A stretch of DNA of 64,000 bases from Pantoea sp. A4 (GTDB lineage Bacteria > Pseudomonadota > Gammaproteobacteria > Enterobacterales > Enterobacteriaceae). Under the pieces are notes generated by a model that did not search any database, had not been told where the DNA came from, and saw only the letters and a list, made by a program, of their open reading frames with translations. The first letter of the stretch is position 1; each line of letters starts with the position of its first letter. A program made the translations under genes and the position numbers. The DNA lies in NCBI RefSeq assembly GCF_000295955.2, contig NZ_ALXE01000047.1, positions 1-64,000 on the forward strand. The letters are read 5' to 3'. This document shows, piece by piece, positions 8,242-16,085 of the stretch.

Positions 8242-9039
8242 TCATTCACACCCTGTTTGTGACGCGTTATTCAGGACAGGTGCGTAAAAAATAACAAAGA
8301 TGCCTGGTGTATTTTCCACCTCTAGCGAGGTGTAGGTATAATGTTTCATCTCGCTGTTGATATCCAAAATGGCTTTATTTCCAGCCCCCATACGACTCAC
8401 TTCATGCCGTTGCCACAGCGCGACAAAATCAGCACTGCGGGCACTCAAATCACTCACTATGGAGTCGAAATCGGCGGAGTTGCGTCCCGCTGCCTGATAA
8501 TTGCGAAATGCCGCGATGGTATGCAGTGCCGCGCTTTCCCAGTTGCCAATACGCTGCTTGTAAGCGGGATCAATAAACATAAGTTTCAGAGAGTTACGGT
8601 CAGAGAGGGGGACCTGCGTCCAGTCAAAGATATTCTCCTGTGCGGCACGGTTCCAGTACAAAATGTCCATGTTTTCCCGCCGGACAAAAGCAGGATAGGG
8701 GTGCAGGGCATCCACCATCACCTTAACCTCTTTGGGAATGTCGGGACTCTGTTCTGAGGGCAAAGTATGACCAAAGACAATCGCGGAAAAATAGTTCTGC
8801 TCTACTGGGGTGAGTTGTAATACTTTGCCAATGCGCTGAATTGCCGCCGGGGAGATGCGAATATCCCGCCCTTGTTCCAGCCAGGTGTACCAACTGACGC
8901 TAACGGCGGCCAGTTGAGCCACTTCTTCACGGCGTAAGCCCGGCACGCGCCGCTGTTGACTGTCAATGCCATACGCTTCAGGTTTAACCTGCGCGCGATG
9001 TTTATGCAGAAAGTTTTTAACATCTTCGTTTCTGGCCAT
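8242..9039 (-). CDS. XRE-type regulator with MmyB-like ligand domain
   Basis: 265 residues. N-terminal helix-turn-helix (VPGLRREEVAQLAAVSVSWYTWLEQGRDIRIS is the MmyB-family signature region, about residues 30-62), followed by a PAS-like ligand-binding domain (YPAFVRRENMDILYWNRAA). MmyB-type regulators usually control a divergent neighbour, here the MFS gene at 9157. Start at ATG 9039 follows AGGAGAAAT on the minus strand. Confidence 0.87.
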   Translation of the reverse strand: MARNEDVKNFLHKHRAQVKPEAYGIDSQQRRVPGLRREEVAQLAAVSVSWYTWLEQGRDIRISPAAIQRIGKVLQLTPVEQNYFSAIVFGHTLPSEQSPDIPKEVKVMVDALHPYPAFVRRENMDILYWNRAAQENIFDWTQVPLSDRNSLKLMFIDPAYKQRIGNWESAALHTIAAFRNYQAAGRNSADFDSIVSDLSARSADFVALWQRHEVSRMGAGNKAILDINSEMKHYTYTSLEVENTPGIFVIFYAPVLNNASQTGCE

Positions 9040-9156
9040 TATTTCTCCTGGGTATGAGTTTTAATCATAGGATAACCCGCCCCATTTTTACTTTTTTTCA
9101 GCCTGGTATTATTGCCGCCAAGAATACGTTAATCCAGACGAGGATAAAAAGTACAA

Positions 9157-10332
9157 ATGTCTTCACAGCAGTTATTCACACAAACAACACAGCGGCAGTC
9201 AGCCAGCGCGTTGACAATTATGTTTACCGGCATCCTGACGTTAGTTGCGGTAATGGGTATTGGGCGTTTCGCACTGACGCCACAAATTCCTTTAATGATC
9301 CGTGACGGGCAACTGTCTCTTTCTAGCGCCGGGGTGTTAGCCGCTATGAACTATGTCGGCTACTTGCTGGGGGCAATCTATGTCAGCCGTTTACGGCAAC
9401 ATCATGCGCTCTATCTGAAAAGCGGGCTGGCAATCACGGTGGCCGTTACCCTCGCATCAGGGGCCACCACCTCCTTTATATTGCAATGCCTGTTTCGTTT
9501 TCTGGCGGGGGTAGGCGGCGCCTGGGCGCTGATTATCGTGACCTCCTGGACACAGCTGATGCTGGCCGAACGTCAGGCTCCGCGCCTGTCTGCTCTGGTG
9601 TTCGCCGGACCCGGAATAGGGATTACCCTGAGTGGCTTGCTGGCATGGTCAATGGCAGGATTTTCGGCCTCATCAGCATGGTACATCTATGGTGCGGTTG
9701 CATTGGTCGCGGCGATGGGGATCTGGCGGACGTTACCCGCTGCGGTTGCAACGCCTGCCGCGTCAGCGCCTAAAGCTAAGATCAGTAATAATTTAAAAGT
9801 CTTGCTGGCGGTGTACTCATTAGCGGGATTTGGCTACATCCTACCGGCGACATTTCTGGCCCAGATGGCGCATAGCCAGTTTCCTGCTGGTAGTCCGATG
9901 GTCTCTCTTTTCTGGCCGCTGTTTGGTCTTTCTGCGGTGGCGGGGGTGCTGTTGGCGGTCTTTGTTGCCGGTAAGTACCGTCCACGTTACTGCCTGGCGA
10001 TAGCGCTGATTTTGCAGGGCATTGGCGTGGCAGCATCGGTGGTTTTGTCAAATACAGCAGGGCTGGTGATCTCTACGCTGCTGACGGGGTTAGGTTTTCT
10101 CGCCATCATGCAGTTCAGTATGCGCCTGGCACGTCTGTTCTCAACCGGATCGTTGGCGCGCACTGTGGGTATGCTGACCTCGGGCTACGCCAGCGGTCAG
10201 CTAATTGGACCGCTGATCTCTGCGGCCAGTGTTGCACTGCTGGGTTCGCTAGCCCCGGCGATTCTGTTGGCGGCGGCTATGTTGGTTCTGGCGGGGCTGG
10301 CCGTGCTCGGTCTGATGCGTGAACAGGCCTGA
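9157..10332 (+). CDS. YbfB/YjiJ-family MFS transporter
   Basis: 391 residues, about 12 transmembrane segments. The N-terminal region LVAVMGIGRFALTPQIPLMI followed by LAAMNYVGYLLGA matches the YbfB/YjiJ subfamily of MFS proteins. Divergent from the MmyB-like regulator with 117 bp between, which is typical of a regulator/exporter pair. Substrate unknown. RBS GAGGA lies 12 bases before the ATG, somewhat far. Confidence 0.83.
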   Translation: MSSQQLFTQTTQRQSASALTIMFTGILTLVAVMGIGRFALTPQIPLMIRDGQLSLSSAGVLAAMNYVGYLLGAIYVSRLRQHHALYLKSGLAITVAVTLASGATTSFILQCLFRFLAGVGGAWALIIVTSWTQLMLAERQAPRLSALVFAGPGIGITLSGLLAWSMAGFSASSAWYIYGAVALVAAMGIWRTLPAAVATPAASAPKAKISNNLKVLLAVYSLAGFGYILPATFLAQMAHSQFPAGSPMVSLFWPLFGLSAVAGVLLAVFVAGKYRPRYCLAIALILQGIGVAASVVLSNTAGLVISTLLTGLGFLAIMQFSMRLARLFSTGSLARTVGMLTSGYASGQLIGPLISAASVALLGSLAPAILLAAAMLVLAGLAVLGLMREQA

Positions 10333-10352
10333 CTGGGCGATATCGCTAAGCG

Positions 10353-10370
10353 GCGGGATTGTGATCCCGC
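10353..10370 (+). terminator. Weak hairpin after MFS gene
   Basis: GCGGGAT-TGTG-ATCCCGC, 7-bp stem, followed by TGTTGTATTTT. A possible intrinsic terminator about 20 bp after the stop. Confidence 0.5.
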
Positions 10371-10443
10371 TGTTGTATTTTGGTTATTAAATTTCAAATC
10401 GGACATTATTTGGAATAAAAACTTCAAAATTTACCCTTCAGCG

Positions 10444-10473
10444 ATTGCTACCGGTAGCAATTGACGTTATGCT
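10444..10473 (+). promoter_or_regulatory. Palindromic operator overlapping a promoter
   Basis: ATTGCTACCGGTAGCAAT (10444-10461) is an 18-bp perfect palindrome centred on ACCGGT, like LacI-family operators (E. coli GntR: ATGTTACCGGTAACAT). A promoter can be read through it: -35 TTGCTA (10445-10450), 17-bp spacer, -10 TATGCT (10468-10473). A repressor on the palindrome would cover the -35. No LacI-family gene is nearby. Confidence 0.55.
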
Positions 10474-10479
10474 GCACGG

Positions 10480-10548
10480 CAGAAACACATTTTAATAATA
10501 ATATAAGTAGTACCTGTAGGTAGCCGTCTTGAATGACGGCATTTTTTT
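10480..10548 (+). ncRNA. Candidate short transcript of about 70 nt
   Basis: From the predicted start about 7 bases after the -10 box, transcription would reach an intrinsic terminator after about 70 nt with no reading frame of note inside. The body is AT-rich (TTTAATAATAATATAAG), a possible Hfq-type region, followed by the terminator hairpin. It could be an sRNA or the remaining leader of a deleted operon. Confidence 0.4.
10523..10548 (+). terminator. Intrinsic terminator
   Basis: GCCGTC-TTGAAT-GACGGC followed by A and seven T residues. Strong textbook terminator, separate from the MFS gene end (190 bp away), so it most likely ends its own transcript. Confidence 0.8.
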
Positions 10549-10705
10549 GCCCGCGATTCTGCATCATCCCCGCTGTTATCCACTGGCTAAACCGGTTAAT
10601 CTTTACACGGTTAACAACTGTAATTAGACTAGGTTTTGGGCGTTAACCTGAGGCAGGTATGTCTCACCTTTTGAGCGAAGTACTCCAGTGCACATGGAGG
10701 ACATC

Positions 10706-11338
10706 ATGCAACCCTATTTAAAACAACAGAAAATGCCACTACTTATCCCATCAGCTGGATTTGATGCCAAACTGAGCATTACCGACAAGAATGTTGATCA
10801 CACTCAGGCCTTTATTTCATCAGGCGTAAAAGACTTTTCTCTACCGGGCTTTGTGACACCCCATGGCTATCGTTTACTGGTCTCGGTGAAAGGTGGGCAG
10901 TACCGGCTGGTGACAGCAAGTGCTACTCCTGAAACCGTGTATGCAGTCAAGCTGGAACTGCTTGACCACATTGTTCCAACCCGTAAAACCTGTACGCAAA
11001 TTTTGGTATGGCGCACTGTCCAACCACAGCATGATAGGGCTGTCAGCGGCTTACCACAGGAGTTTTTCCGTTATTTCTTAACGCAATATTCCATTGTTGT
11101 TTCTGACAGTGAGCAGACAGGAGATGGGAGACGTTTTTGGGAAAGAATGATCGCCTGGGCTATTCAGTCTGAGGGGTATCATGTCTATGTCTCAGACGGG
11201 ACACAGGAAGATCGGCCTCTGACATTTATGCAAAACTGGGATGAGTTCTACGGCACATGGGCTGATTTCTGTTGGGGTTATGACAAAGAGAGCCATGTCC
11301 ATAGACTGTTTGTGATAAGTACAGAACGCTTACATTAA
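10706..11338 (+). CDS. Uncharacterised 210-residue protein
   Basis: Not recognised. Start chosen at ATG 10706, which has GGAGG six bases upstream; an in-frame GTG at 10688 does not. Soluble, no signal peptide or membrane segment. The C-terminal half has an alternating hydrophobic/aromatic pattern (EFFRYFLTQYSIVVSDSEQT; GRRFWERMIAWAIQ; VYVSD). From memory this resembles proteins carried on phages and integrative elements, but I cannot verify it. GC content is lower than in neighbouring genes, consistent with acquired DNA. Confidence 0.65.
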   Translation: MQPYLKQQKMPLLIPSAGFDAKLSITDKNVDHTQAFISSGVKDFSLPGFVTPHGYRLLVSVKGGQYRLVTASATPETVYAVKLELLDHIVPTRKTCTQILVWRTVQPQHDRAVSGLPQEFFRYFLTQYSIVVSDSEQTGDGRRFWERMIAWAIQSEGYHVYVSDGTQEDRPLTFMQNWDEFYGTWADFCWGYDKESHVHRLFVISTERLH

Positions 11339-11351
11339 CCTGGCGACTTGA

Positions 11352-11876
11352 ATGCAAAAAATACTCAGCTTATCGGCAACGCAAATTGAAGCACGTCAGG
11401 ATGAACTGGCCGAGGTGCTGCATAACTGTGTCAATCACGGGGCTTCTGTGAGTTTTATGTTGCCGTTTGAACATCAGCGCGCGGTGGCTTTTTGGCAGAA
11501 GACCCGCCAGAGTGTCGCCCGGGGTGAAAGGGTGGTACTGGCGTGTGAAGATGTTGATGGTCAGATTGTGGGCACGGTGCAACTGATTACCGATCAGCCG
11601 GAAAACCAGCCGCACCGTGCGGATGTGGCGAAACTGTTGGTGCATCAACGCGCACGACGCTCAGGCGTTGCCAGTGCCTTGATGCAGGCACTGGAGCAGG
11701 AAGCAAAACAGCACGGCATTCGCTTACTGGTGCTGGATACCGCAACGGGCAGCGGAGCCGAAACCTTTTATCAACATGCAGGCTGGCAGAAGGCCGGTGA
11801 GATCCCGGATTATGCGCTGATGCCCGACGGTGCGTTAACCCCAACTTCCCTGTTCTACAAACACCTTTCAGCCTAA
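11352..11876 (+). CDS. GNAT-family N-acetyltransferase
   Basis: 174 residues. The acetyl-CoA-binding motif A is clear: VAKLLVHQRARRSGVASALM (Q/R-x-x-G-x-A) near residues 95-115, then ALEQEAKQHGIRLLVLDT and the C-terminal AETFYQHAGWQKAGEIPDYA. Predicted to acetylate a small molecule or protein amine; substrate unknown. Ends one base before the convergent EamA gene. The RBS is weak. Confidence 0.85.
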   Translation: MQKILSLSATQIEARQDELAEVLHNCVNHGASVSFMLPFEHQRAVAFWQKTRQSVARGERVVLACEDVDGQIVGTVQLITDQPENQPHRADVAKLLVHQRARRSGVASALMQALEQEAKQHGIRLLVLDTATGSGAETFYQHAGWQKAGEIPDYALMPDGALTPTSLFYKHLSA

Positions 11877-12746
11877 TCAGACTGCGTATTTGCGCGCGCC
11901 GAACACACAACCTACGGCGGCGCAGGTCACTAACAACATCGGCCAGGTGACGGCCTCGTGTAACAGCAGAGCGGCCAGTGCCATGCCAATAAACGGTTGC
12001 AGGAGCTGAAGCTGGCCAACGGCCGCAATGCCTTGCTGTGCCAGACCGTGATACCAGAAAATGAATCCCACCAGCATACTGAACACGGAAACATAGATAA
12101 ATCCACCCCAGGCAGTAGCGCTCACCTGAGTGATGTCATCAGGCAGGGTGAACAGCGTCAACGGCAGCATTACCGGCAGGGAGAGAATCAACGCCCAGCA
12201 GATCACCTGCCAACCACCCAGACGGCGTGACAGGGTGGCACCTTCCGCATACCCCATGCCACACAAGATCACCGCAGCAACCATCAAACTGTCTCCGGTT
12301 AACGAGCCTTCACTGCTGTTAAACAGCGCAAATCCGCCTACAAACAGCGCGCCACTGAGGGAGAACAGCCAAAAAACCGGACGGGGTCGTTCCCCTCCAC
12401 GCAACACCGCGAACAGCGCGGTGCAGAGCGGCAACAGCCCGACGAAGACAATGGAGTGGGCGGAAGTCACGTGCTGTAGCGCCAGTGCAGTCAGTAGCGG
12501 GAAGCCTACCACTACGCCTGCGGCGGTGATGATGAGTTTGCCGATATCGTGTTTTTTCGGGCGGGACTGCCTGAGTAACCTCAGTAATAATAACCCCAAC
12601 ACCGCCGCGACCGTTGCGCGCCCGCCGGTCAGAAAAAGCGGGTTGAGATCCGCCACCGCCACGCGGGTAGCCGGTAACGAACCGGCAAATATCACCACGC
12701 CTGCAAAACCACTCAGCCAACCATTCACTCTCATCGATACGTCCAT
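11877..12746 (-). CDS. EamA/DMT-family exporter
   Basis: 289 residues with about ten hydrophobic helices in two EamA repeats (RATVAAVLGLLLLRLL in the first; LLQPFIGMALAALLLHEAVTWPML at the end of the second). DMT proteins export amino acids or other metabolites. An inner ATG four codons downstream, with GGA in front, could be the real start. Divergent from a MocR-type regulator, a common pairing in which the regulator controls the exporter. Confidence 0.87.
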   Translation of the reverse strand: MDVSMRVNGWLSGFAGVVIFAGSLPATRVAVADLNPLFLTGGRATVAAVLGLLLLRLLRQSRPKKHDIGKLIITAAGVVVGFPLLTALALQHVTSAHSIVFVGLLPLCTALFAVLRGGERPRPVFWLFSLSGALFVGGFALFNSSEGSLTGDSLMVAAVILCGMGYAEGATLSRRLGGWQVICWALILSLPVMLPLTLFTLPDDITQVSATAWGGFIYVSVFSMLVGFIFWYHGLAQQGIAAVGQLQLLQPFIGMALAALLLHEAVTWPMLLVTCAAVGCVFGARKYAV

Positions 12747-12808
12747 CTGTCAGAATTGAAGCCATAAGTTAACCATTGGCGCAGGGCTCAGAGACAGATA
12801 CACTTCAG

Positions 12809-12847
12809 TACAGTTTTATAAAACTGTATTGGTACTGTGACCAGTAC
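12809..12847. promoter_or_regulatory. MocR operator region: 20-bp palindrome plus inverted repeat
   Basis: TACAGTTTTATAAAACTGTA (12809-12828) is a perfect palindrome. Next to it GTACTG-TGAC-CAGTAC (12832-12847) is a second inverted repeat, and TACAGT recurs right after. Together they give several ACTGTA-like half-sites in the 117-bp divergent region, as expected for a dimeric MocR/GntR regulator. Confidence 0.7.
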
Positions 12848-12863
12848 AGTTAGGGGGAAACAG

Positions 12864-14252
12864 ATGAGTGAGCACAATAAAACCGGGCAGGTCATGGCCG
12901 TTATTCGCCGCCAAATTGCGGCACGCGCCCTGACGCCGGGGATGAAATTACCCTCGGTCCGGTTACAGGCGCGACTCTCAGGCGTTTCGACTTCAACCAT
13001 CGTGGAGGCCTATGCCCGGCTGGCGGCAGAAAACGTCATCAATTCACGACCGGGAGCCGGATTTTTTGTTGCCGGGCCCATCGCTCCCCTTGACCTGACG
13101 CACATGACAGCCGTGAAAGAGCGCGATATTGACCCGTTATGGATCTCGCGCCAGGCGTTAGATGCGGAAGATGGCAAACTCAAACCCGGTTGCGGCTGGC
13201 TGCCCTCTGACTGGATGTATGAAGAGGGGATGCGGCGCGCACTGCGCAAAATGGCACGCGCGCCTGCAGCTACGCTAGCAGATTACGCTACGTCGGCGAA
13301 TAGCCTGCCACTGCGGCAGCTTTTAGTTCGGCGCATGGCAAATCAGGACATTAAAACCCAGGCCGACCAGGTGATGTTAACCGAATCGGGCACACAGGCG
13401 ATTGACCTGATCTGTCGCTTTCTGCTGCAGCCGGGCGATACAGTATTGGTGGATGATCCCTGTTATTTTAACTTCCACGCTTTGCTGCGGGCGCATCGCG
13501 TGAATATCGTTAGCGTGCCTTACACGGCCAATGGCCCGGATGTCGTTGCATTCGCTGCGGTATTACAGGCTCATTCACCGCGCCTGTATATTACCAATTC
13601 AGCGATCCATAACCCAACCGGCGCGGTGCTGTCGCCACTGGTGGCGCACCAGGTGCTGAAAATGGCGGAAGAACACGATGTGATCATCGTTGAAGATGAT
13701 ATTTTTGCTGATTTTGAACATCGTCCGGCTCCGCGGCTGGCGGCGTTTGATGGCTTATCCCGCGTGATTGCGATAGGCAGTTTTTCCAAAACCGTATCAG
13801 CAGCGTTGCGTTGCGGCTATATTGCGGCCAGGGCAGAGTGGGTTGAGGCATTAATCGATTTGAAAATTGCCACCAGCTTCGGTGGCGGCAGATTAGCCGC
13901 CGAAATGATGCTGCAGGTGTTAACGGACAGTGGCTATCGTCGCCATCTGGAAGGGTTAAAACTGCGGCTGGCGCAGGCGATGAAAAACACCCACGGCCGG
14001 TTGCAACAACTGGGCATTCGTCCCTGGCTAATGCCTCCGGCCGGACTGTTTCTTTGGTGTCAGCTGCCGGATAACATCGATGCGGTTGAACTGGCGCGCC
14101 GTTGCCTGCGTGACGATGTGGTGCTGGCTCCCGGCAATATTTTCAGCCAGTCCGGCAGCGCCAGCACGTTGATGCGGTTTAATGTGTCACAGTGCAGCGA
14201 CGAACGAATCTATCGCTCGCTGCAACAGGCTTTAAGCGACCAACTGCGCTAA
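12864..14252 (+). CDS. MocR-type regulator (GntR HTH plus aminotransferase-like domain)
   Basis: 462 residues. N-terminal GntR winged helix (GMKLPSVRLQARLSGVSTSTIVEAYARL, about residues 30-60) fused to a fold-type I aminotransferase domain. PLP-site features: the Asn/Pro region ITNSAIHNPTGAVL, Asp in IIVEDDIFADF, and the Schiff-base lysine in GSFSKTVSAALRCGYI. Start ATG 12864 has GGGGAAAC in front; upstream in-frame codons lack an RBS. It probably controls the divergent EamA exporter and itself, sensing PLP or an amino compound. Its 3' end overlaps the HAD gene by 21 bases. Confidence 0.9.
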   Translation: MSEHNKTGQVMAVIRRQIAARALTPGMKLPSVRLQARLSGVSTSTIVEAYARLAAENVINSRPGAGFFVAGPIAPLDLTHMTAVKERDIDPLWISRQALDAEDGKLKPGCGWLPSDWMYEEGMRRALRKMARAPAATLADYATSANSLPLRQLLVRRMANQDIKTQADQVMLTESGTQAIDLICRFLLQPGDTVLVDDPCYFNFHALLRAHRVNIVSVPYTANGPDVVAFAAVLQAHSPRLYITNSAIHNPTGAVLSPLVAHQVLKMAEEHDVIIVEDDIFADFEHRPAPRLAAFDGLSRVIAIGSFSKTVSAALRCGYIAARAEWVEALIDLKIATSFGGGRLAAEMMLQVLTDSGYRRHLEGLKLRLAQAMKNTHGRLQQLGIRPWLMPPAGLFLWCQLPDNIDAVELARRCLRDDVVLAPGNIFSQSGSASTLMRFNVSQCSDERIYRSLQQALSDQLR

Positions 14253-14981
14253 CAGCGCGGGCAGGGCAGCGGTAGTGGAGTAATGTGTCGCTTCAGCAAA
14301 ATAGTCACGCTCGCCAATAAACACGGAACGGCTGGCGTTACGCAGCATCTCAAAGTCGTTGCTGTCATTGCCGAATGCCACGGTGCGGGACATATCCACC
14401 TCCAGACGCTGTAACGCCAGGTATTTGCTCTCTATCCGTGGGCTGATATCAAACACGTTGTCGTGACGGTGGTGATAAAGCGTAAATGTGAGCTGCTGTG
14501 CGGCGAGGAACGCATCAAACTCACTGCGGAAAGCGCCATCGAGGATCAGGATTTTCACCACGCCCTGGCCGATTAACCGTGACTCTTCAATTTCATGCTG
14601 TGACAAACTGCGCATGTAGTCGTGGAACGGGTGCGCCAGGCGAGAAGTCGAAAAGCTCCATGGCCCATCCAGCACATAAGGCACCTGGCTTTGTTGCAGG
14701 AAGGTGATGATCAGATCGGCGTATTGGGCATCAAACTGGCTGCTAAACAAGCATTCCCCAGCCTGCCACGCCATGCCGCCGTTACAACCAATCATCAGAC
14801 ATGACTTCAGTTCTGCGGGTAACAGTGGCAGCATGTCGCGCACCGGGCGGGCCGAAGCAAAAATTACGCGATGACTTTGCATCAACTGCACAATGCTCTG
14901 CGCCAGTTGCGGTTCCAGCGGCGCGCCATTGGTGATAATGGTTCCGTCGAGGTCAAACACACAGTTGGGTAATGTGTTCAC
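14232..14981 (-). CDS. Cof-type HAD phosphatase (subfamily IIB)
   Basis: 249 residues. Nucleophile motif VFDLDGTI at residues 7-14, the SARP motif II (FASARPVRDM), and motif IV TVAFGNDSNDFEML near the C-terminus, with an intervening C2-type cap domain. These features define HAD-IIB sugar-phosphate or pyridoxal-phosphate phosphatases such as YidA/YbhA. Start GTG 14981 is chosen because AAAGGA lies six bases upstream; the longer frame adds 35 unlikely residues. Tail-to-tail overlap with the MocR gene. Confidence 0.87.
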   Translation of the reverse strand: MNTLPNCVFDLDGTIITNGAPLEPQLAQSIVQLMQSHRVIFASARPVRDMLPLLPAELKSCLMIGCNGGMAWQAGECLFSSQFDAQYADLIITFLQQSQVPYVLDGPWSFSTSRLAHPFHDYMRSLSQHEIEESRLIGQGVVKILILDGAFRSEFDAFLAAQQLTFTLYHHRHDNVFDISPRIESKYLALQRLEVDMSRTVAFGNDSNDFEMLRNASRSVFIGERDYFAEATHYSTTAALPALLAQLVA

Positions 14982-15167
14982 GTTGCATCCTTTCTTTTCA
15001 CTCTGGTTTGAAGCGCGAAACGTTAACACAACCCTCCCCCTGACGCGACTGCACAAAGCGAAGCATTTCAGATTGTTCTGAATCACGATCCATAAACATC
15101 GTTTGATATTGGGACGCTTCTTGCACAGAATGAGCCGTGATTTTTTTCAACATAAAAAGGATCTTTT

Positions 15168-15524
15168 ATGTGGAGCACCCCTCGAGCGATAGCTTATGCT
15201 CGCCAGCACGCGTTAAGCCGTAGCCACGGTAAATGCGCCCACTTCGTGACTGATGCCTTAAAGCACGGTGGCGCGCAATTGCAACTCACCCCGTTTGCCA
15301 AAGACATGGGCCGCAATTTAATCGCGGCAGGATTCACAGCGGTTTCTGGCAATCCACAGCCCGGGGATGTTGCGGTGATTCAACCGATTCCCGGTCATCC
15401 TTATGGTCATGCCTGTATTTATGATGGGCGTGAGTGGATCAGTGATTTTGTCCAGCGCACCATGTATCCCGGTCCGGGTTATCGTGCAGTCCATCCCGGC
15501 TATGTTATCTACAGGCACAACTAA
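15168..15524 (+). CDS. CHAP/NlpC-type peptidoglycan amidase, effector-like
   Basis: 118 residues, just the catalytic domain. The nucleophile Cys is in HGKCAHFVTDALKHGG (Cys23) and the catalytic His in PYGHACIYDGREWISDF, as in NlpC/P60-CHAP peptidases and small type VI amidase effectors (Tae families). There is no signal peptide, so the protein is cytoplasmic unless exported by a secretion system. The next gene, four bases downstream, encodes a Sec-exported small protein, the layout of a periplasmic immunity protein. RBS AAAGGA. No T6SS genes are in the window. Confidence 0.8.
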   Translation: MWSTPRAIAYARQHALSRSHGKCAHFVTDALKHGGAQLQLTPFAKDMGRNLIAAGFTAVSGNPQPGDVAVIQPIPGHPYGHACIYDGREWISDFVQRTMYPGPGYRAVHPGYVIYRHN

Positions 15525-15527
15525 TCT

Positions 15528-15956
15528 ATGAAAAAGCTTTTGATTGCAGCGTTGCTACTTGCGCCGCTGGCTGCGTCTGCCCAGGCATCTTCACCCGCAG
15601 AACTGGCCGCACTTCATTTCAACCAGTGGTATGTGGGGCAGTTAATTGCTAAGAAAGAACCCCTGGAGGATTACGTAAACCTGGGCCGTTACGTCACGGC
15701 AGATACCGTGCAGGCCTTGAAGAAAATCTACCAGGCCGACAGCAATGACGTGGACGTGCCGGATGCGGACATGTTTATTAAAGCCCAGGACTATGCCGCA
15801 GACTGGAACAAAATCAATGTGATCTCGTCCGATTACGATGCCGCTTGCACCAACGTGTATGTTGCCTTTGGCAAGAAACAGGAGCACGTAGTCGCTGACT
15901 GCATGGTTCAGGAAGCGGGCAGCTGGAAAGTTCGCTCAGTGACGTTGATTAAGTAA
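15528..15956 (+). CDS. Periplasmic DUF3828-like protein, putative immunity partner
   Basis: 142 residues with a signal peptide (KKLLIAALLLAPLAASAQA). The mature protein contains FNQWYVGQLI, LGRYVTADTVQALKKIY and a Cys pair (DAACTN; ADCMVQ), consistent with DUF3828/Tai4-type folds, a family that includes inhibitors of type VI amidases. Its place right after the CHAP gene and its export suggest it protects the cell wall from that enzyme. Immunity function is inference. Confidence 0.7.
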   Translation: MKKLLIAALLLAPLAASAQASSPAELAALHFNQWYVGQLIAKKEPLEDYVNLGRYVTADTVQALKKIYQADSNDVDVPDADMFIKAQDYAADWNKINVISSDYDAACTNVYVAFGKKQEHVVADCMVQEAGSWKVRSVTLIK

Positions 15957-15964
15957 TGCTTTTG

Positions 15965-15984
15965 GCCCTCTGCACCCAGGGGGC
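15965..15984 (+). terminator. Terminator after CHAP/immunity pair
   Basis: GCCCTC/GGGGGC stem (one G-U pair) with loop TGCACCCA, followed by TTCTACTTTTC. Moderate. Confidence 0.55.
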
Positions 15985-16021
15985 TTCTACTTTTCCCACC
16001 TGAAAAAATCCATTCCTACCC

Positions 16022-16055
16022 ATGCTGGACACCGCTAATTGAATGGCGGTAGCAT
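16022..16055 (+). other. Bulged hairpin upstream of mmuM
   Basis: ATGCT-GGAC-ACCGC-N10-GCGGT-AGCAT folds into a 10-bp stem with a GGAC bulge, 30 bp before the mmuM start. It may affect mmuM expression or be incidental. No MetJ box is present here. Confidence 0.3.
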
Positions 16056-16085
16056 CATGCCACTTTTGTCTTTCAGGGATTTACA

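Noticed and set aside
12130-12759. 209-codon frame antisense to the EamA exporter
   Set aside because: Shadow frame, no start signals, composition of antisense DNA.
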